Assembly (NCBI GenBank): GCA_945929965.1
Contig: CAMEOT010000004.1
Span: 1 to 64,000 of the forward strand
Length of the DNA: 64,000 nucleotides
Reading direction: 5' to 3'
DNA from: an uncultured Lachnospiraceae bacterium
GTDB lineage: Bacteria; Bacillota; Clostridia; Lachnospirales; Lachnospiraceae
The position numbers were made by a program, and so were the translations under genes. Every line of letters starts with the position of its first letter. The first letter of the stretch is position 1. Below the pieces are notes generated by a model. That model was not told the origin of the DNA. It did not search any database and saw nothing but the letters and a program-made list of their open reading frames with translations. This document shows positions 28,122 to 37,474 of this stretch, piece by piece.

Positions 28122-29189
28122 ATGTCAGGCAAAATGCCTTTACATTATTATGTCAATATGCCCGGAAATACTCTACCGGGCACTTCTTTTACCGCCATCA
28201 GCGAAGCGCTGGCTTCTTTGCCGGAGTTTCCGACTTCAGAGTGCGAAAAAAAGTTCCCGGCTCCCGTTTCTGATCTGCCCCCTGTGATCGTACACATCGG
28301 GGAAGGTATTTATCGGGAAAAATTAGTCATCAACAGACCAAACGTCACCTTCGAAGGAGCAGGTACGGACAAAACTATTCTCGTCTACGGAGATGCTGCT
28401 TTTGATCTCATGCCCGATGGGGATAAACGCGGAACCTTCCGCACCGCTTCCGTCCGGATTGACACCCACGATTTTACCGCAAAGCATCTGACTTTTCAGA
28501 ATGATTCCGGATTCGGGCATACCGTAGGGCAGGCGCTGGCAGTCTATGTAGACGGCGACCGCAATGCTTTTTATGACTGTCGTTTCCTTGGCAGCCAGGA
28601 TACGATCTTCGATGCACCTCTGCCGTTAAAAGAGGCTCAGCCCGGAGGCTTCAAGGGTCCCGGAGAATTCAAGCCCCGCACGATTGGACGTCATTATTAT
28701 GAAAACTGTTTTATTCAGGGAGATGTGGATTTCATCTTCGGCAGCGGCATCGCCTGGTTTGAACATTGTACGATCTACTCGAAGCTTCCCGGAGACCGGA
28801 TCCCTCCGGAAAGTCCGGAGGATGAAGTAATCTACGGCTATGTGACTGCAGCCTCCACTCCCATGGAAGAGCCCTACGGCTATGTCTTCCATGAATGCAG
28901 ACTGGAGAGCGACTGTCCTCCCCATTCCATCTACCTGGGACGTCCCTGGAGAGAATGGGCGAAGACCGTATTCTTGCACTGTGAACTGGGAGAACACATC
29001 CATCCCGCCGGCTGGCAGGACTGGAAGAAACCCCATGGTCATTTCTATTATGGAGAATATGCTTCTTACGGTCCCGGCGCTTCCCCTGACACCCGCGCAG
29101 ACTTCTCCCACCAGTTGACAGATGCGGAGGCTGCGGAGTACACCGTGAAACATGTAATGAAAGGATGGGAACCACAAAGTTTGATGTGA
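28122..29189 (+). CDS. Pectin methylesterase (CE8) without signal peptide
   Basis: A 355-residue right-handed beta-helix enzyme that removes methyl esters from galacturonan. The CE8 signatures are QDTIFDA (catalytic Asp), DFIFGSG (second Asp) and LGRPWREWAKTVF (substrate Arg and Trp). No signal peptide or membrane anchor is visible, so it should work inside the cell on imported oligogalacturonides. The ATG at 28122 has TTGGAG 5-6 nt upstream; the open frame continues upstream to 28068 with no better ribosome site. It links this region with the polysaccharide module at 0.6-7.6 kb. Confidence 0.93.
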   Translation: MSGKMPLHYYVNMPGNTLPGTSFTAISEALASLPEFPTSECEKKFPAPVSDLPPVIVHIGEGIYREKLVINRPNVTFEGAGTDKTILVYGDAAFDLMPDGDKRGTFRTASVRIDTHDFTAKHLTFQNDSGFGHTVGQALAVYVDGDRNAFYDCRFLGSQDTIFDAPLPLKEAQPGGFKGPGEFKPRTIGRHYYENCFIQGDVDFIFGSGIAWFEHCTIYSKLPGDRIPPESPEDEVIYGYVTAASTPMEEPYGYVFHECRLESDCPPHSIYLGRPWREWAKTVFLHCELGEHIHPAGWQDWKKPHGHFYYGEYASYGPGASPDTRADFSHQLTDAEAAEYTVKHVMKGWEPQSLM

Positions 29190-29216
29190 TCCGTTGTGAA
29201 AGGAGTTCCGACATCT

Positions 29217-29984
29217 ATGTACCTGGAAGAATTGTCCCGTCAGCTGGCACTGGACTACTGTTGCAGTCCTGCTGATGTGACTGATTCAAACAATCATTTT
29301 ACACTCTATATTCCGCAGGAGGGACGCCGCCGTTTTCAGGAGCAGGCGGTTTGCAGGTTAAAAATTACTGTCGTTCATGGGAAATTATTAGTTACCGGTT
29401 CCGAGGAAATTGTGGCTGAATGTCGGAAACGTTATGCTGATGTGACAGGAGAATGGTTTTTTGACATGAAACGGCTCCGGGAATTGGAAGAATTGCTGGC
29501 TCCCTTCGATCTCCGTATTGCGCAGGTACACCCCTTTTTCCTGCCGGAGTTTGGTGGCATATCTTCTTCCGATTTTTCTTCGCCATTACTGTCTGAGACC
29601 CTGAATTTTGAACTGATACGATATGACCAGGATGCTATTCTGCAATTTCGAGGCGACGACCGCTTTAATCAAGCATTTGCTTTCGATCCGGATGCCCCGG
29701 ATGTTTTGGGAATCGCCGCTGTAAGGGACGATGAGATTCTCGGTATGGCAGGCGCCAGCGCTGACAGCTCTCTGTTCTGGCAGATCGGAATCAATGTAAC
29801 TCCCCACGCCAGAGAAATGCATGTGGGGTCGACATTAGTAAGACTTCTGGCTCAGGATATTTTGGCTCACGGTGCGATTCCTTATTATGGAACAAGCATG
29901 TCTCACATTGCATCCCAACGGGTAGCACACCGCGCCGGGTTCGCTGTGGCGTGGGCAGAATTGATTACGGAAGAAGTAAGGTAA
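29217..29984 (+). CDS. GNAT-like N-acetyltransferase
   Basis: A 255-residue protein whose C-terminal half has the GNAT pattern: VLGIAAVRDDEILGMAGAS, then IGINVTPHAREMHVGSTLVR as the likely acetyl-CoA loop (weaker than the canonical one), and YYGTSMSHIASQRVAHRAGF. The N-terminal 110 residues look like a separate domain. AAAGGAG lies 11 nt before the ATG. It begins 27 bp after the pectinesterase stop, so the two are probably co-transcribed. Acceptor unknown. Confidence 0.7.
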   Translation: MYLEELSRQLALDYCCSPADVTDSNNHFTLYIPQEGRRRFQEQAVCRLKITVVHGKLLVTGSEEIVAECRKRYADVTGEWFFDMKRLRELEELLAPFDLRIAQVHPFFLPEFGGISSSDFSSPLLSETLNFELIRYDQDAILQFRGDDRFNQAFAFDPDAPDVLGIAAVRDDEILGMAGASADSSLFWQIGINVTPHAREMHVGSTLVRLLAQDILAHGAIPYYGTSMSHIASQRVAHRAGFAVAWAELITEEVR

Positions 29985-30001
29985 ATTGAAAGTTACCACG
30001 C

Positions 30002-30036
30002 AAAAACCGCTGCAGGCTTGCGCCCACAGCGGTTTT
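30002..30036. terminator. Bidirectional terminator between the GNAT gene and pnp
   Basis: AAAACCGCTG and CAGCGGTTTT pair around a 14-nt loop, with T-rich DNA to the right and A-rich DNA to the left. Convergent ends. Confidence 0.8.
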
Positions 30037-30048
30037 ATTTCTCTCAGC

Positions 30049-32139
30049 TTACTGCTGAGCTACATCCTTCATGGAGAAGCTGATTCTTCCCATCTTATCC
30101 TTGCCCAGGCATACTACTGTTACTACGTCTCCCAGGGTCAGGACATCTTCTACACGGTTGATTCTCTCCTTAGCGATCTTGGAGATGTGTACCATGCCTT
30201 CCTTACCGGGTGCGAACTCGATGAATGCACCGAATTCCTTGATGCTTACTACCTTGCCCTTGAAGATCTGACCTTCTTCGAAGTCCGTGGTGATGATCTT
30301 CACCATCTCCAGAGCCTTATCCATCATTTCCTTATCGGTACCGCAGATAGATACCTTACCGTCATCGGTGATATCGATCTTCACGCCGGTACGTGCAATG
30401 ATCTCATTGATGGTCTTGCCACGCTGACCTACTACATCACCGATTCTGTCGGGATCGATCTGAATGGAGATGATCTTGGGAGCGTACTTGCCAACCTCTG
30501 TTCTGGGAGCAGAGATTGCAGGCTTCATGCAGGTATCCATGATGAACAGTCTTGCATCACGACATCTTGCAATAGCGCCTTCTACGATAGGTCTGGTCAG
30601 ACCGTGGATCTTAATATCCATCTGAATAGCGGTAATACCTTCGGTAGTACCGGTTACCTTAAAGTCCATATCTCCGAAGAAGTCTTCCAGTCCCTGGATA
30701 TCGGTCAACAGTACGAAATCGTCATCGGTCTCGCCGGTTACCAGACCACAGGAAATACCTGCTACCATCTTCTTGATAGGTACGCCTGCTGCCATCAGGG
30801 ACATGCAGGAAGCACAGGTGGAAGCCATGGAGGTGGATCCGTTGGATTCAAAAGTCTCAGATACGGTACGAATTGCATAAGGGAACTCGTCCTCACTGGG
30901 CAGTACGGGGATCAGGGCTCTCTCAGCCAGAGCGCCGTGACCGATCTCACGTCTTCCGGGTCCGCGGGAAGGCTTGGTCTCACCTACGGAATAGGAAGGG
31001 AAGTTATAATGATGCATATACCTCTTGCTTACTTCGTTCTCATCCAGTCCATCGATCTTCTGCTGCTCGGACAGAGGAGCCAGAGTACATACATTACAGA
31101 TCTGTGTCTGTCCACGGGTGAACATAGCGGAACCATGTACACGGGGGATGATATCTACTTCTGCTGCCAGAGGACGGATCTGGGTGATCGCACGACCATC
31201 GGGGCGCTTGTGGTCCTTCAGGATCATCTTACGAACGGTCTTCTTCTCATACTGATATACAGCCTCACCTAAGATAGCCAGCCACTCTTCGTTCTCAGCA
31301 AAAGCCTCGGTCAGCTTGTCGGTGATCACGCGGATATTCTCCTCACGGGTCTGCTTGTCATCGGTAAATACTGCTTCTTCCATCTCCGCAGGAGATACGA
31401 TCTCCTTCATAGCCTCGAACATTTCAGTGGGAACCGCACAGCTGGTATACTCGTGCTTCTTCTTGCCAACTTCTGCTACGATCTTGTCGATGAAAGCGAT
31501 GATGGTCTGGTTCACTTCGTGAGCCTTGTAGATAGCTTCGATCATGGTAGCCTCAGGAATCTCATTAGCACCTGCTTCGATCATGATCACTTTCTCTCTG
31601 GTGGAAGCAACGGTCAGGTTCAGATCGCCCTTCTTCCACTGCTCCTGGTTGGGATTGATGATGAACTCACCATCGATCATGCCTACCTGGGTCATAGCGC
31701 AAGGACCGTCGAAAGGAATATCGGAAATACAGGTAGCGATAGCCGCACCGATCATGGCTACCAGCTCGGGACGACACTCGGGATCTACGCTCATTACCAT
31801 GTTGTTCAGGGTTACGTCGTTACGGTAATCCTTGGGGAACAGGGGACGCATAGGTCTATCGATGACACGGCTGGTCAGAATAGCGTTCTCGCTTGCCTTG
31901 CCCTCTCTCTTATTGAAGCCGCCGGGGATCTTACCCACAGCGTACATTTTCTCTTCGTACTCTACACTCAGAGGGAAGAAATCGATACCGTCTCTGGGCT
32001 TCTCGGAAGCGGTTGCGGTACAGAGAACAGTGGTATCACCATAGTGCATGAATGCACATCCGTTTGCCTGCTTACCTACACGGTTGATATCAACCACCAG
32101 AGGTCTGCCTGCAAGATCCATCTTGTAACTTTGATACAT
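30049..32139 (-). CDS. pnp: Polyribonucleotide nucleotidyltransferase (PNPase)
   Basis: A 696-residue 3'-to-5' phosphorolytic exoribonuclease that degrades mRNA. Two RNase PH domains are seen, with the second active site at GDMDFKVTGTTEGITAIQMD. A KH domain (ISIQIDPDRIGDVVGQRGKT) and a C-terminal S1 domain (FIEFAPGKEGMVHISKIA) follow. The ATG follows TAGGAGGAATT. It lies behind rpsO, the conserved order, separated by a 437-bp structured spacer that probably takes part in its control. Confidence 0.97.
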   Translation of the reverse strand: MYQSYKMDLAGRPLVVDINRVGKQANGCAFMHYGDTTVLCTATASEKPRDGIDFFPLSVEYEEKMYAVGKIPGGFNKREGKASENAILTSRVIDRPMRPLFPKDYRNDVTLNNMVMSVDPECRPELVAMIGAAIATCISDIPFDGPCAMTQVGMIDGEFIINPNQEQWKKGDLNLTVASTREKVIMIEAGANEIPEATMIEAIYKAHEVNQTIIAFIDKIVAEVGKKKHEYTSCAVPTEMFEAMKEIVSPAEMEEAVFTDDKQTREENIRVITDKLTEAFAENEEWLAILGEAVYQYEKKTVRKMILKDHKRPDGRAITQIRPLAAEVDIIPRVHGSAMFTRGQTQICNVCTLAPLSEQQKIDGLDENEVSKRYMHHYNFPSYSVGETKPSRGPGRREIGHGALAERALIPVLPSEDEFPYAIRTVSETFESNGSTSMASTCASCMSLMAAGVPIKKMVAGISCGLVTGETDDDFVLLTDIQGLEDFFGDMDFKVTGTTEGITAIQMDIKIHGLTRPIVEGAIARCRDARLFIMDTCMKPAISAPRTEVGKYAPKIISIQIDPDRIGDVVGQRGKTINEIIARTGVKIDITDDGKVSICGTDKEMMDKALEMVKIITTDFEEGQIFKGKVVSIKEFGAFIEFAPGKEGMVHISKIAKERINRVEDVLTLGDVVTVVCLGKDKMGRISFSMKDVAQQ

Positions 32140-32576
32140 AAATTCCTCCTATCCATCGTACGTGACTTTATCTTTTGTGTTCCTCATGGGACACTCTTAT
32201 CACTCTACGATATAAATAATTTAATAAATATTTCCACGGTCTGGAGGATTACCGAAACTACTGAAAAATTCATGTTGCTTTTCCCAACATACCCTTTTCA
32301 GCGGTCTCGGGGCTCACTTCCATACCGCTTGTTACCCAAAGCAATGACAGAGTATCTGTCATCACATACAGGCGCGTTTCCCCACTGCCTGCGCAATCGA
32401 GTAGGCTAGCTCCCACTCGATTTGTATACCTTGTACACCATCTCGCTTAAAAGCTCGATGATGTACATTCGCCAAATACAGATTCTTGTGCAAGCACAAA
32501 TCTGTACTTGGCTCATTGTATACACACAGAAAGCGGAGCGCCGATGTAATCGGCAGACCCCGCTCACCAGTCAGCA
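32140..32576 (-). other. Highly structured rpsO-pnp spacer
   Basis: This 437-bp non-coding stretch holds at least six inverted repeats: CTGAAAA/TTTTCAG with ATGTTG/CAACAT nested (32261-32301), TGACAGA/TCTGTCA (32345-32361), CAGGC/GCCTG (32369-32391), AATCGAGT/ACTCGATT (32395-32422), a long stem at 32471-32512 capped on the minus strand by GTGCTTGCAC, and GCGG..GCCGAT/ATCGGC..CCGC (32533-32563) just past rpsO. The last may act as a partial terminator; the rest would fold in the pnp leader. Confidence 0.7.
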
Positions 32577-32843
32577 TTATTTTCTTAAGCCAAGCTTCTC
32601 GATTAATGCACGATATCTCTCGATATCCTTCTTCTTCAGGTAATCCAGAAGACCACGTCTCTGACCTACCATCTTCAGCATACCACGACGAGAATGATGA
32701 TCCTTGGGGTTCTCCTTCAGATGATCGGTAAGCTCCTGGATTCTTGCAGTCAGGACTGCTACCTGTACCTCAGGTGAACCGGTGTCACCGGGGGTTCTTG
32801 CATACTCGTTCATGATGGCTGTTTTCTTTTCCTTTGAAATCAT
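32577..32843 (-). CDS. rpsO: Ribosomal protein S15
   Basis: An 88-residue small-subunit protein of the standard length. It shows the S15 segment [17 protein letters not shown], then [16 protein letters not shown], which contacts 16S rRNA. AGGAGGAAAAAG precedes the ATG. Transcribed from the promoter at 32932-32960, ahead of pnp. Confidence 0.98.
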   Translation of the reverse strand: MISKEKKTAIMNEYARTPGDTGSPEVQVAVLTARIQELTDHLKENPKDHHSRRGMLKMVGQRRGLLDYLKKKDIERYRALIEKLGLRK

Positions 32844-32931
32844 TTCTTTTTCCTCCTGTTTTTTAAACGCCTGATACTAAGACTAAGGTCGGAGTGTCCG
32901 TAATCTGAGCATCGGCTAATCATACTGTTTC

Positions 32932-32960
32932 AATATAGCACAATAATCTTCTGTTGTAAA
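32932..32960 (-). promoter_or_regulatory. Promoter of rpsO
   Basis: On the minus strand TTTACA (32955-32960) and TATATT (32932-32937) are 17 bp apart, directly after the end of the GGDEF gene and about 90 bp before rpsO. Confidence 0.75.
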
Positions 32961-32968
32961 TACACTTT

Positions 32969-34891
32969 TTATTTTCTGACAGCATGTTTCTGTACTTTTT
33001 CTTCGTACATCAGGCCGTCAGCCTGTTTTACATAATCTGCAAAGGTCACATTGCTGTCCGGATCCGTCACTACCGTTCCGATACTCATGGTCAGCGGAAA
33101 TGGAAGCTTCTGTGCTTTTCCCTCCGCCTCCAGTGTTCTGCGGATCCTATGGACCAGATCTCTCGAGGCTTCATCAGACTGATACGTCTGTACCACAACG
33201 AATTCATCGCCACCGGTTCTGGCAGGCACCGCGTCACGGCTGCTGCACTGCATCAGTGCCCTGGCTGCCGCACAGATGGCCATATCGCCATATTCATGAC
33301 CGAACGTGTCGTTGATATATTTGAGCCTGTCGAGATCCACAAACAGTATCAGCAGTTTCCGATGATTCAGTTTTGAGATCCGGAAGGCGTCCTCTCCCAG
33401 CTGTTGGTATCCCATCCGATTGTATATACCGGTCAGGGTATCCATGATATACAGCGAGGATAATTTTTTATTCATATATGCGAGCATTTCTTTTTTATGA
33501 AGGTTCTCCATGGAACGGGTCAATGCGTTCATGATCTGGAACAGGTACTGCTTCTCCATAAGATAGACCGCATTACGGATGACCACATAACCCACCGTGC
33601 GCTCTCCGAAATGCAGCGGCAGGAACAGAAAATCCTGTCCCGGCTTCGGATAGTCAAACGTGGGGAAAATTCCGTCCACTTCCTGTCTGTCCAGATCCAG
33701 CCTCTGGTCTCTCTCATAGGCAAAGGTCATCTGCATCTGCCTCGGATAACCGTGTACATAAAAGCCTTCGTCCGAAGGTGCCGCATCCAGGTGAATGCTC
33801 TTTTCCGCCTCTTTTTTATAAGCATTCAGATGATCATCCAGTACAAGATACATAGCATCGCATTTCAGGGAAGGAATGCATTGAGGGATACAATACATCA
33901 TCTCCTCCACCGTATTGCACTGCATCATTTCCGCTTCCATGGAGAGTACTTCCTCATCGAATTCTTCGCTCTCCACACTGTACATGATCTGATCCTTCAG
34001 ATGCCCCCTGGCATCCCGGCTGCTACCCTTTCCACAGCCGCAGCTCTCCTGCCACAGCATTTCCGTTTCGGTAAAATTGTATTTTGGTACATTCTCCCCA
34101 GCCCAGAGCCGTAGGAGTACATCCATCCCCTGGTAAGCAGCTTCTTCCCGGATATGTCCCACAGTTGTAATGCTGGGTGTGTAGAAGCCAGCCTTGTCAA
34201 AATTATCAAATCCGGTGATACAAAAATCATCCGGTGCATGAAATCCCATCTGTGCCGCGGCTTCACATACTGCGACCGCCACATTGTCATTAATGCAGAT
34301 TATAGCATCCGGAAGCTCCTTGTGCAGATTCCATAGATGTTTATAACCTTCCAGTCCGCTCCTATAATCAAAGGAACCGTACCAGATATCGTCCTTGCCG
34401 ATCTTTATCTTATGTTCTTTGGCATAATCCAGCATTCCCTGCAGACGGCAGCTGCTTTCATAATTATTCTGTGCTCCCACTAGCAGCCAGAACTTTTTGC
34501 AGTCATGCACCTCATGAAGATGTGCGATAACCTGCTTCATGGCAGAATAATTATCGATCCCCACATAATAAAAATCTTCCAGTTCATTGGCAATAGATAC
34601 CACCGGACGTCCCGATCGCTTTGCATTGCTGATCACTTCTGCAAGTACCGCCGAAGAACTGATATTATTTAATTCCAGAATAATTCCGTCAAAATCGGAC
34701 AGCTCCGGCAGATTGTAAATATTGTACTCTGCCCTATTGTATCCGGCATCGCGGCTCCAGTTACCTGTACTGTTGAAAATGTACAGATTGACATCCTCTC
34801 CGGTCTCCTGGATCCTCTGCAGAATTCCCGCCGGCCATGCATATGTGAACAGCCGTCTCCAACCGTCTGTGATCAAAGCTACTTTGCGCAT
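32969..34891 (-). CDS. Fusion of LacI-like ligand-binding domain and GGDEF diguanylate cyclase
   Basis: A 640-residue protein with no signal peptide, no transmembrane helix and no DNA-binding domain. The first 300 residues are a periplasmic-binding-protein-like fold of LacI regulators, from KVALITDGWRRLFTYAWPAG to DDFCITGFDNFDKAGFYTPS. A linker of about 160 residues follows. The C-terminal GGDEF domain has TGIYNRMGYQQL, FVDLDRLKYINDTFGHEYGD and RTGGDEF, so it should make c-di-GMP. The RxxD inhibitory site is not seen. The start at 34891 follows GGGTG at 6 nt; another ATG lies two codons upstream. Ligand unknown, probably a cytoplasmic sugar. Confidence 0.9.
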   Translation of the reverse strand: MRKVALITDGWRRLFTYAWPAGILQRIQETGEDVNLYIFNSTGNWSRDAGYNRAEYNIYNLPELSDFDGIILELNNISSSAVLAEVISNAKRSGRPVVSIANELEDFYYVGIDNYSAMKQVIAHLHEVHDCKKFWLLVGAQNNYESSCRLQGMLDYAKEHKIKIGKDDIWYGSFDYRSGLEGYKHLWNLHKELPDAIICINDNVAVAVCEAAAQMGFHAPDDFCITGFDNFDKAGFYTPSITTVGHIREEAAYQGMDVLLRLWAGENVPKYNFTETEMLWQESCGCGKGSSRDARGHLKDQIMYSVESEEFDEEVLSMEAEMMQCNTVEEMMYCIPQCIPSLKCDAMYLVLDDHLNAYKKEAEKSIHLDAAPSDEGFYVHGYPRQMQMTFAYERDQRLDLDRQEVDGIFPTFDYPKPGQDFLFLPLHFGERTVGYVVIRNAVYLMEKQYLFQIMNALTRSMENLHKKEMLAYMNKKLSSLYIMDTLTGIYNRMGYQQLGEDAFRISKLNHRKLLILFVDLDRLKYINDTFGHEYGDMAICAAARALMQCSSRDAVPARTGGDEFVVVQTYQSDEASRDLVHRIRRTLEAEGKAQKLPFPLTMSIGTVVTDPDSNVTFADYVKQADGLMYEEKVQKHAVRK

Positions 34892-35017
34892 ACCCATCAC
34901 CCATTTAGTTTCATTATATTTGCTGCTGTACCCATTCCAGCACTTCCTTTGACATATAAAAATAGTATCACAGTTCCCATGGAAACGCAATTATAAAAGC
35001 ATCCTTCCGAATGTCAA

Positions 35018-35053
35018 AAAGGCATTGCCCGCCACCAGACGCACAATGCCTTT
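35018..35053 (-). terminator. Terminator of the NlpC/P60 gene
   Basis: AAAGGCATTG and CAATGCCTTT form a 10-bp stem followed on the minus strand by TTTTT, 22 bp beyond the stop. Confidence 0.8.
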
Positions 35054-35074
35054 ACACTTTAAATTTTCCCTATA

Positions 35075-36118
35075 TCAATCCTGAATCACGCGGACACATT
35101 TCACAGGAGTACGGTATTTATAACTGCTGATCTTGATACCGGTCTTAGGACTGCTGGCATGAATAACCTGTCCTCCGCCGATATAGATTGCTACATGGTT
35201 GATGTTACCTTTGCCGTTACCGTAGAAGATCAGATCTCCGGGCTTTAAATCCGAAGCGCTGATCTTCGTTCCTTCATTCGCCTGCGCTCTGGAAGAATGA
35301 CTCAGGGAAATACCGTATTTTTTGAACACTGCCAGTACAAAACCGGAGCAATCGGCACCCTTGGTCAGACTGGTTCCTCCCCATACATAAGGGTTACCCA
35401 CAAACTGTTTCGCATATTCCACCAGATCTACGCGTACATCGGATACCCCCTGACCGTAGAGCAGTTCCGTCATGGTAATGGCGGTATCCAGCTTTTCTTC
35501 CACTGTGACAAATTCCTGGGACACATAAGCATCCTCACCATCGATGGAAATCTTCACCCAGCCGTCGGCACCGGTCTCCACATATTCCATCTCCTCGCCC
35601 TGTCCTACCTGCGTCACGATCTCGCTTGAGGTGTTGGGCTCCTGGCGTACATTCAATCCGTCCGTATTGGCAATTGCCACTGTATGTACCAGCTGTGCCG
35701 CACGGATCGTAGCCTCCGGTCCTGTATGTAAGAACTCCCGGCTTACATAGCCATCCACTTCACCGGACTTGATATGGCACCAGCCGTCCTTCGTCTCGAT
35801 GACTTCACAGGCAGCATCCTTGGGCAGCTTACCCACCAGCTTACCGTCCGTGGAGGGCACTGCTCTGATATTCAGATTGCCGGACTCTACATTGGCTACA
35901 CCGATATTGGTATATCCCCAGGAAGCTCCCTGCGCATCCTGAGCGATCTGGATATATTCCTCCAGGGAACGATCCATCTCCAGTACGGATGCAATGCCAC
36001 CGGAAGCCATCAGTGTGCTGCTGCCGGCTGCGGATACGGAGATCGGTGATGCCAACATGAAAAGTGCCATGCCGGCTGCTATGAATTTCATCTGTCTGTT
36101 CTTCTTATTCTTTATCAT
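35075..36118 (-). CDS. Secreted SH3-NlpC/P60 cell-wall peptidase
   Basis: A 347-residue exported protein. The signal peptide ends near SPISVSAAG (about residue 31). Two bacterial SH3 domains (about 70-130 and 145-205) bind the wall. The NlpC/P60 domain has the catalytic Cys in GADCSGFVLAVF, His in INHVAIYIG and a third polar residue in IHASSPKTG. It cleaves peptidoglycan stem peptides. GAAAGG lies 5 nt before the ATG. It is transcribed alone. Confidence 0.92.
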   Translation of the reverse strand: MIKNKKNRQMKFIAAGMALFMLASPISVSAAGSSTLMASGGIASVLEMDRSLEEYIQIAQDAQGASWGYTNIGVANVESGNLNIRAVPSTDGKLVGKLPKDAACEVIETKDGWCHIKSGEVDGYVSREFLHTGPEATIRAAQLVHTVAIANTDGLNVRQEPNTSSEIVTQVGQGEEMEYVETGADGWVKISIDGEDAYVSQEFVTVEEKLDTAITMTELLYGQGVSDVRVDLVEYAKQFVGNPYVWGGTSLTKGADCSGFVLAVFKKYGISLSHSSRAQANEGTKISASDLKPGDLIFYGNGKGNINHVAIYIGGGQVIHASSPKTGIKISSYKYRTPVKCVRVIQD

Positions 36119-36247
36119 AAAAACCTTTCAGTTAAATTCCTTTTACGAATTTGTTACAAATTTATTACATTACGATATTGATTATAGCGTCCATCCCTGA
36201 CTATGTCAACCCATTCCGACCATTTCCTATATCTTCCTAAGGATGTC

Positions 36248-36889
36248 TTATAGCTCCCCATTATCCCCCTCGATCTCCCTGCCTTCTCTTCCCGCCTGCT
36301 CGATCAGTGTCTTGTCCACATCGGTCTCATAATTATTAATAGACACTTCCACGGGTGTCGGATCCTTCGTCAACCGCCTGCCTCCGATATGATTGAAGAA
36401 CACGATGATACCTGCCGCCAGTCCCATAGAATACGCCACTTCCAGTGTATTCATTCCTCCGGGTTCCGCACCCATGCACATCCGGTATACCTCGGTAAAT
36501 ACTTCGTTGATCCCCACGTCATTATGATATGCCATAATGGTAAATGCTGTCCCGAAGAAGCTGATCAGGCACACGAACGTAGCCTTGAGCCACTGCTGCC
36601 AGCCTTTGTACTGATCCACGCTGATCCATTCCACCAGTACATCTGTCTCTCCTACCACCTGCACATCTATTTCCGGACAGAGCTCCTCCATGAGACGCAC
36701 CAGCTTCAGGCAGCTGATCACGCAGCGCTTTTCCCCTTCTTTCGGAAAATGGCAGACCTTGATGGCATTTAATTTTGCCGACAGTACTTTATCCCGGCAG
36801 CGGACCTCCGCCACATCCTTCAGAAATACATCCTGGACCTGCACCTCCGCATTTCTGTCACATTTCAGATAAACCACCTGCTGTTTCAT
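36248..36889 (-). CDS. spoVAA: Stage V sporulation protein AA
   Basis: A 213-residue protein with a cytosolic N-terminal domain, two transmembrane segments (about 105-125 and 155-180), and the diagnostic C-terminal stretch FFNHIGGRRLTKDPTPVEV. SpoVA proteins move dipicolinic acid into the forespore and out at germination. GGAGGCAGGGT precedes the ATG at 36889. It follows spoVAB, the reverse of the order in Bacillus subtilis. The channel genes spoVAC-AD-AE are not nearby. Confidence 0.9.
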   Translation of the reverse strand: MKQQVVYLKCDRNAEVQVQDVFLKDVAEVRCRDKVLSAKLNAIKVCHFPKEGEKRCVISCLKLVRLMEELCPEIDVQVVGETDVLVEWISVDQYKGWQQWLKATFVCLISFFGTAFTIMAYHNDVGINEVFTEVYRMCMGAEPGGMNTLEVAYSMGLAAGIIVFFNHIGGRRLTKDPTPVEVSINNYETDVDKTLIEQAGREGREIEGDNGEL

Positions 36890-36988
36890 ACCCTGCCTCC
36901 CTTTTTCGTCCATCCCTCATTTTCCGCTCTGCGTATACATACTTTCCTGTAATATGGCGAACCGCTTCCTCTGACGGAAGCTCCCGGC

Positions 36989-37474
36989 TTATTGTACGGT
37001 CCGGTGCAGTTCTGTGGCAAAATAGAACAGAGACCCACAGATTTTCCCCGCCGCCATCCCCAAGACCGCCCATCCCAGACCATGCCGAAACGAAATTCTT
37101 CTGGCAAAAATGGGAATACTGTCCAGCATCTCCGCGATAGCCAGCGCCAGACATCCGATAAACATCCCGGAAAACAATCCAAATACCGCCTGTGCCGCTA
37201 TCCCCGTTGCCATCCACAGCTTCATTTCCTTCGGAAACTGCTCCCGCAAAAAGCTTCCCCACTGACTGTACTTTGGAAAAACAGTAACAAAACACCCTGC
37301 CAGCGTCCCGAAGATCACCATTTCTTCATACAGCAATACATAGCGGGCCGTGTGCGTTTTCCCTGCAAATCTGGGGATCAGTCCCACCGCCACCAGCACC
37401 GTGAACACTCCCGCCGCCGACAGCAGACCGTAGCTGGCTCCTGCTGCTATAAGCAATAATTGTCTGATCAGCAT
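36989..37474 (-). CDS. spoVAB: Stage V sporulation protein AB
   Basis: A 161-residue protein with four or five membrane segments. GVFTVLVAVGLIPRFAGKTH and AIAEMLDSIPIFARRI match SpoVAB. The start at 37474 follows AAAGGGGAACGGG; the frame is open to 37510 without a ribosome site. It is 99 bp upstream of spoVAA and presumably co-transcribed. Expected in the forespore under SigG or SigF, although I could not assign a confident forespore promoter. Confidence 0.88.
   Translation of the reverse strand: MLIRQLLLIAAGASYGLLSAAGVFTVLVAVGLIPRFAGKTHTARYVLLYEEMVIFGTLAGCFVTVFPKYSQWGSFLREQFPKEMKLWMATGIAAQAVFGLFSGMFIGCLALAIAEMLDSIPIFARRISFRHGLGWAVLGMAAGKICGSLFYFATELHRTVQ

Noticed and set aside
29986..31272. 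A 428-codon plus-strand open frame opposite pnp
   Set aside because: It lies wholly inside the pnp coding region in the opposite strand, starts without a ribosome site next to the terminator, and its composition is that of an antisense shadow.
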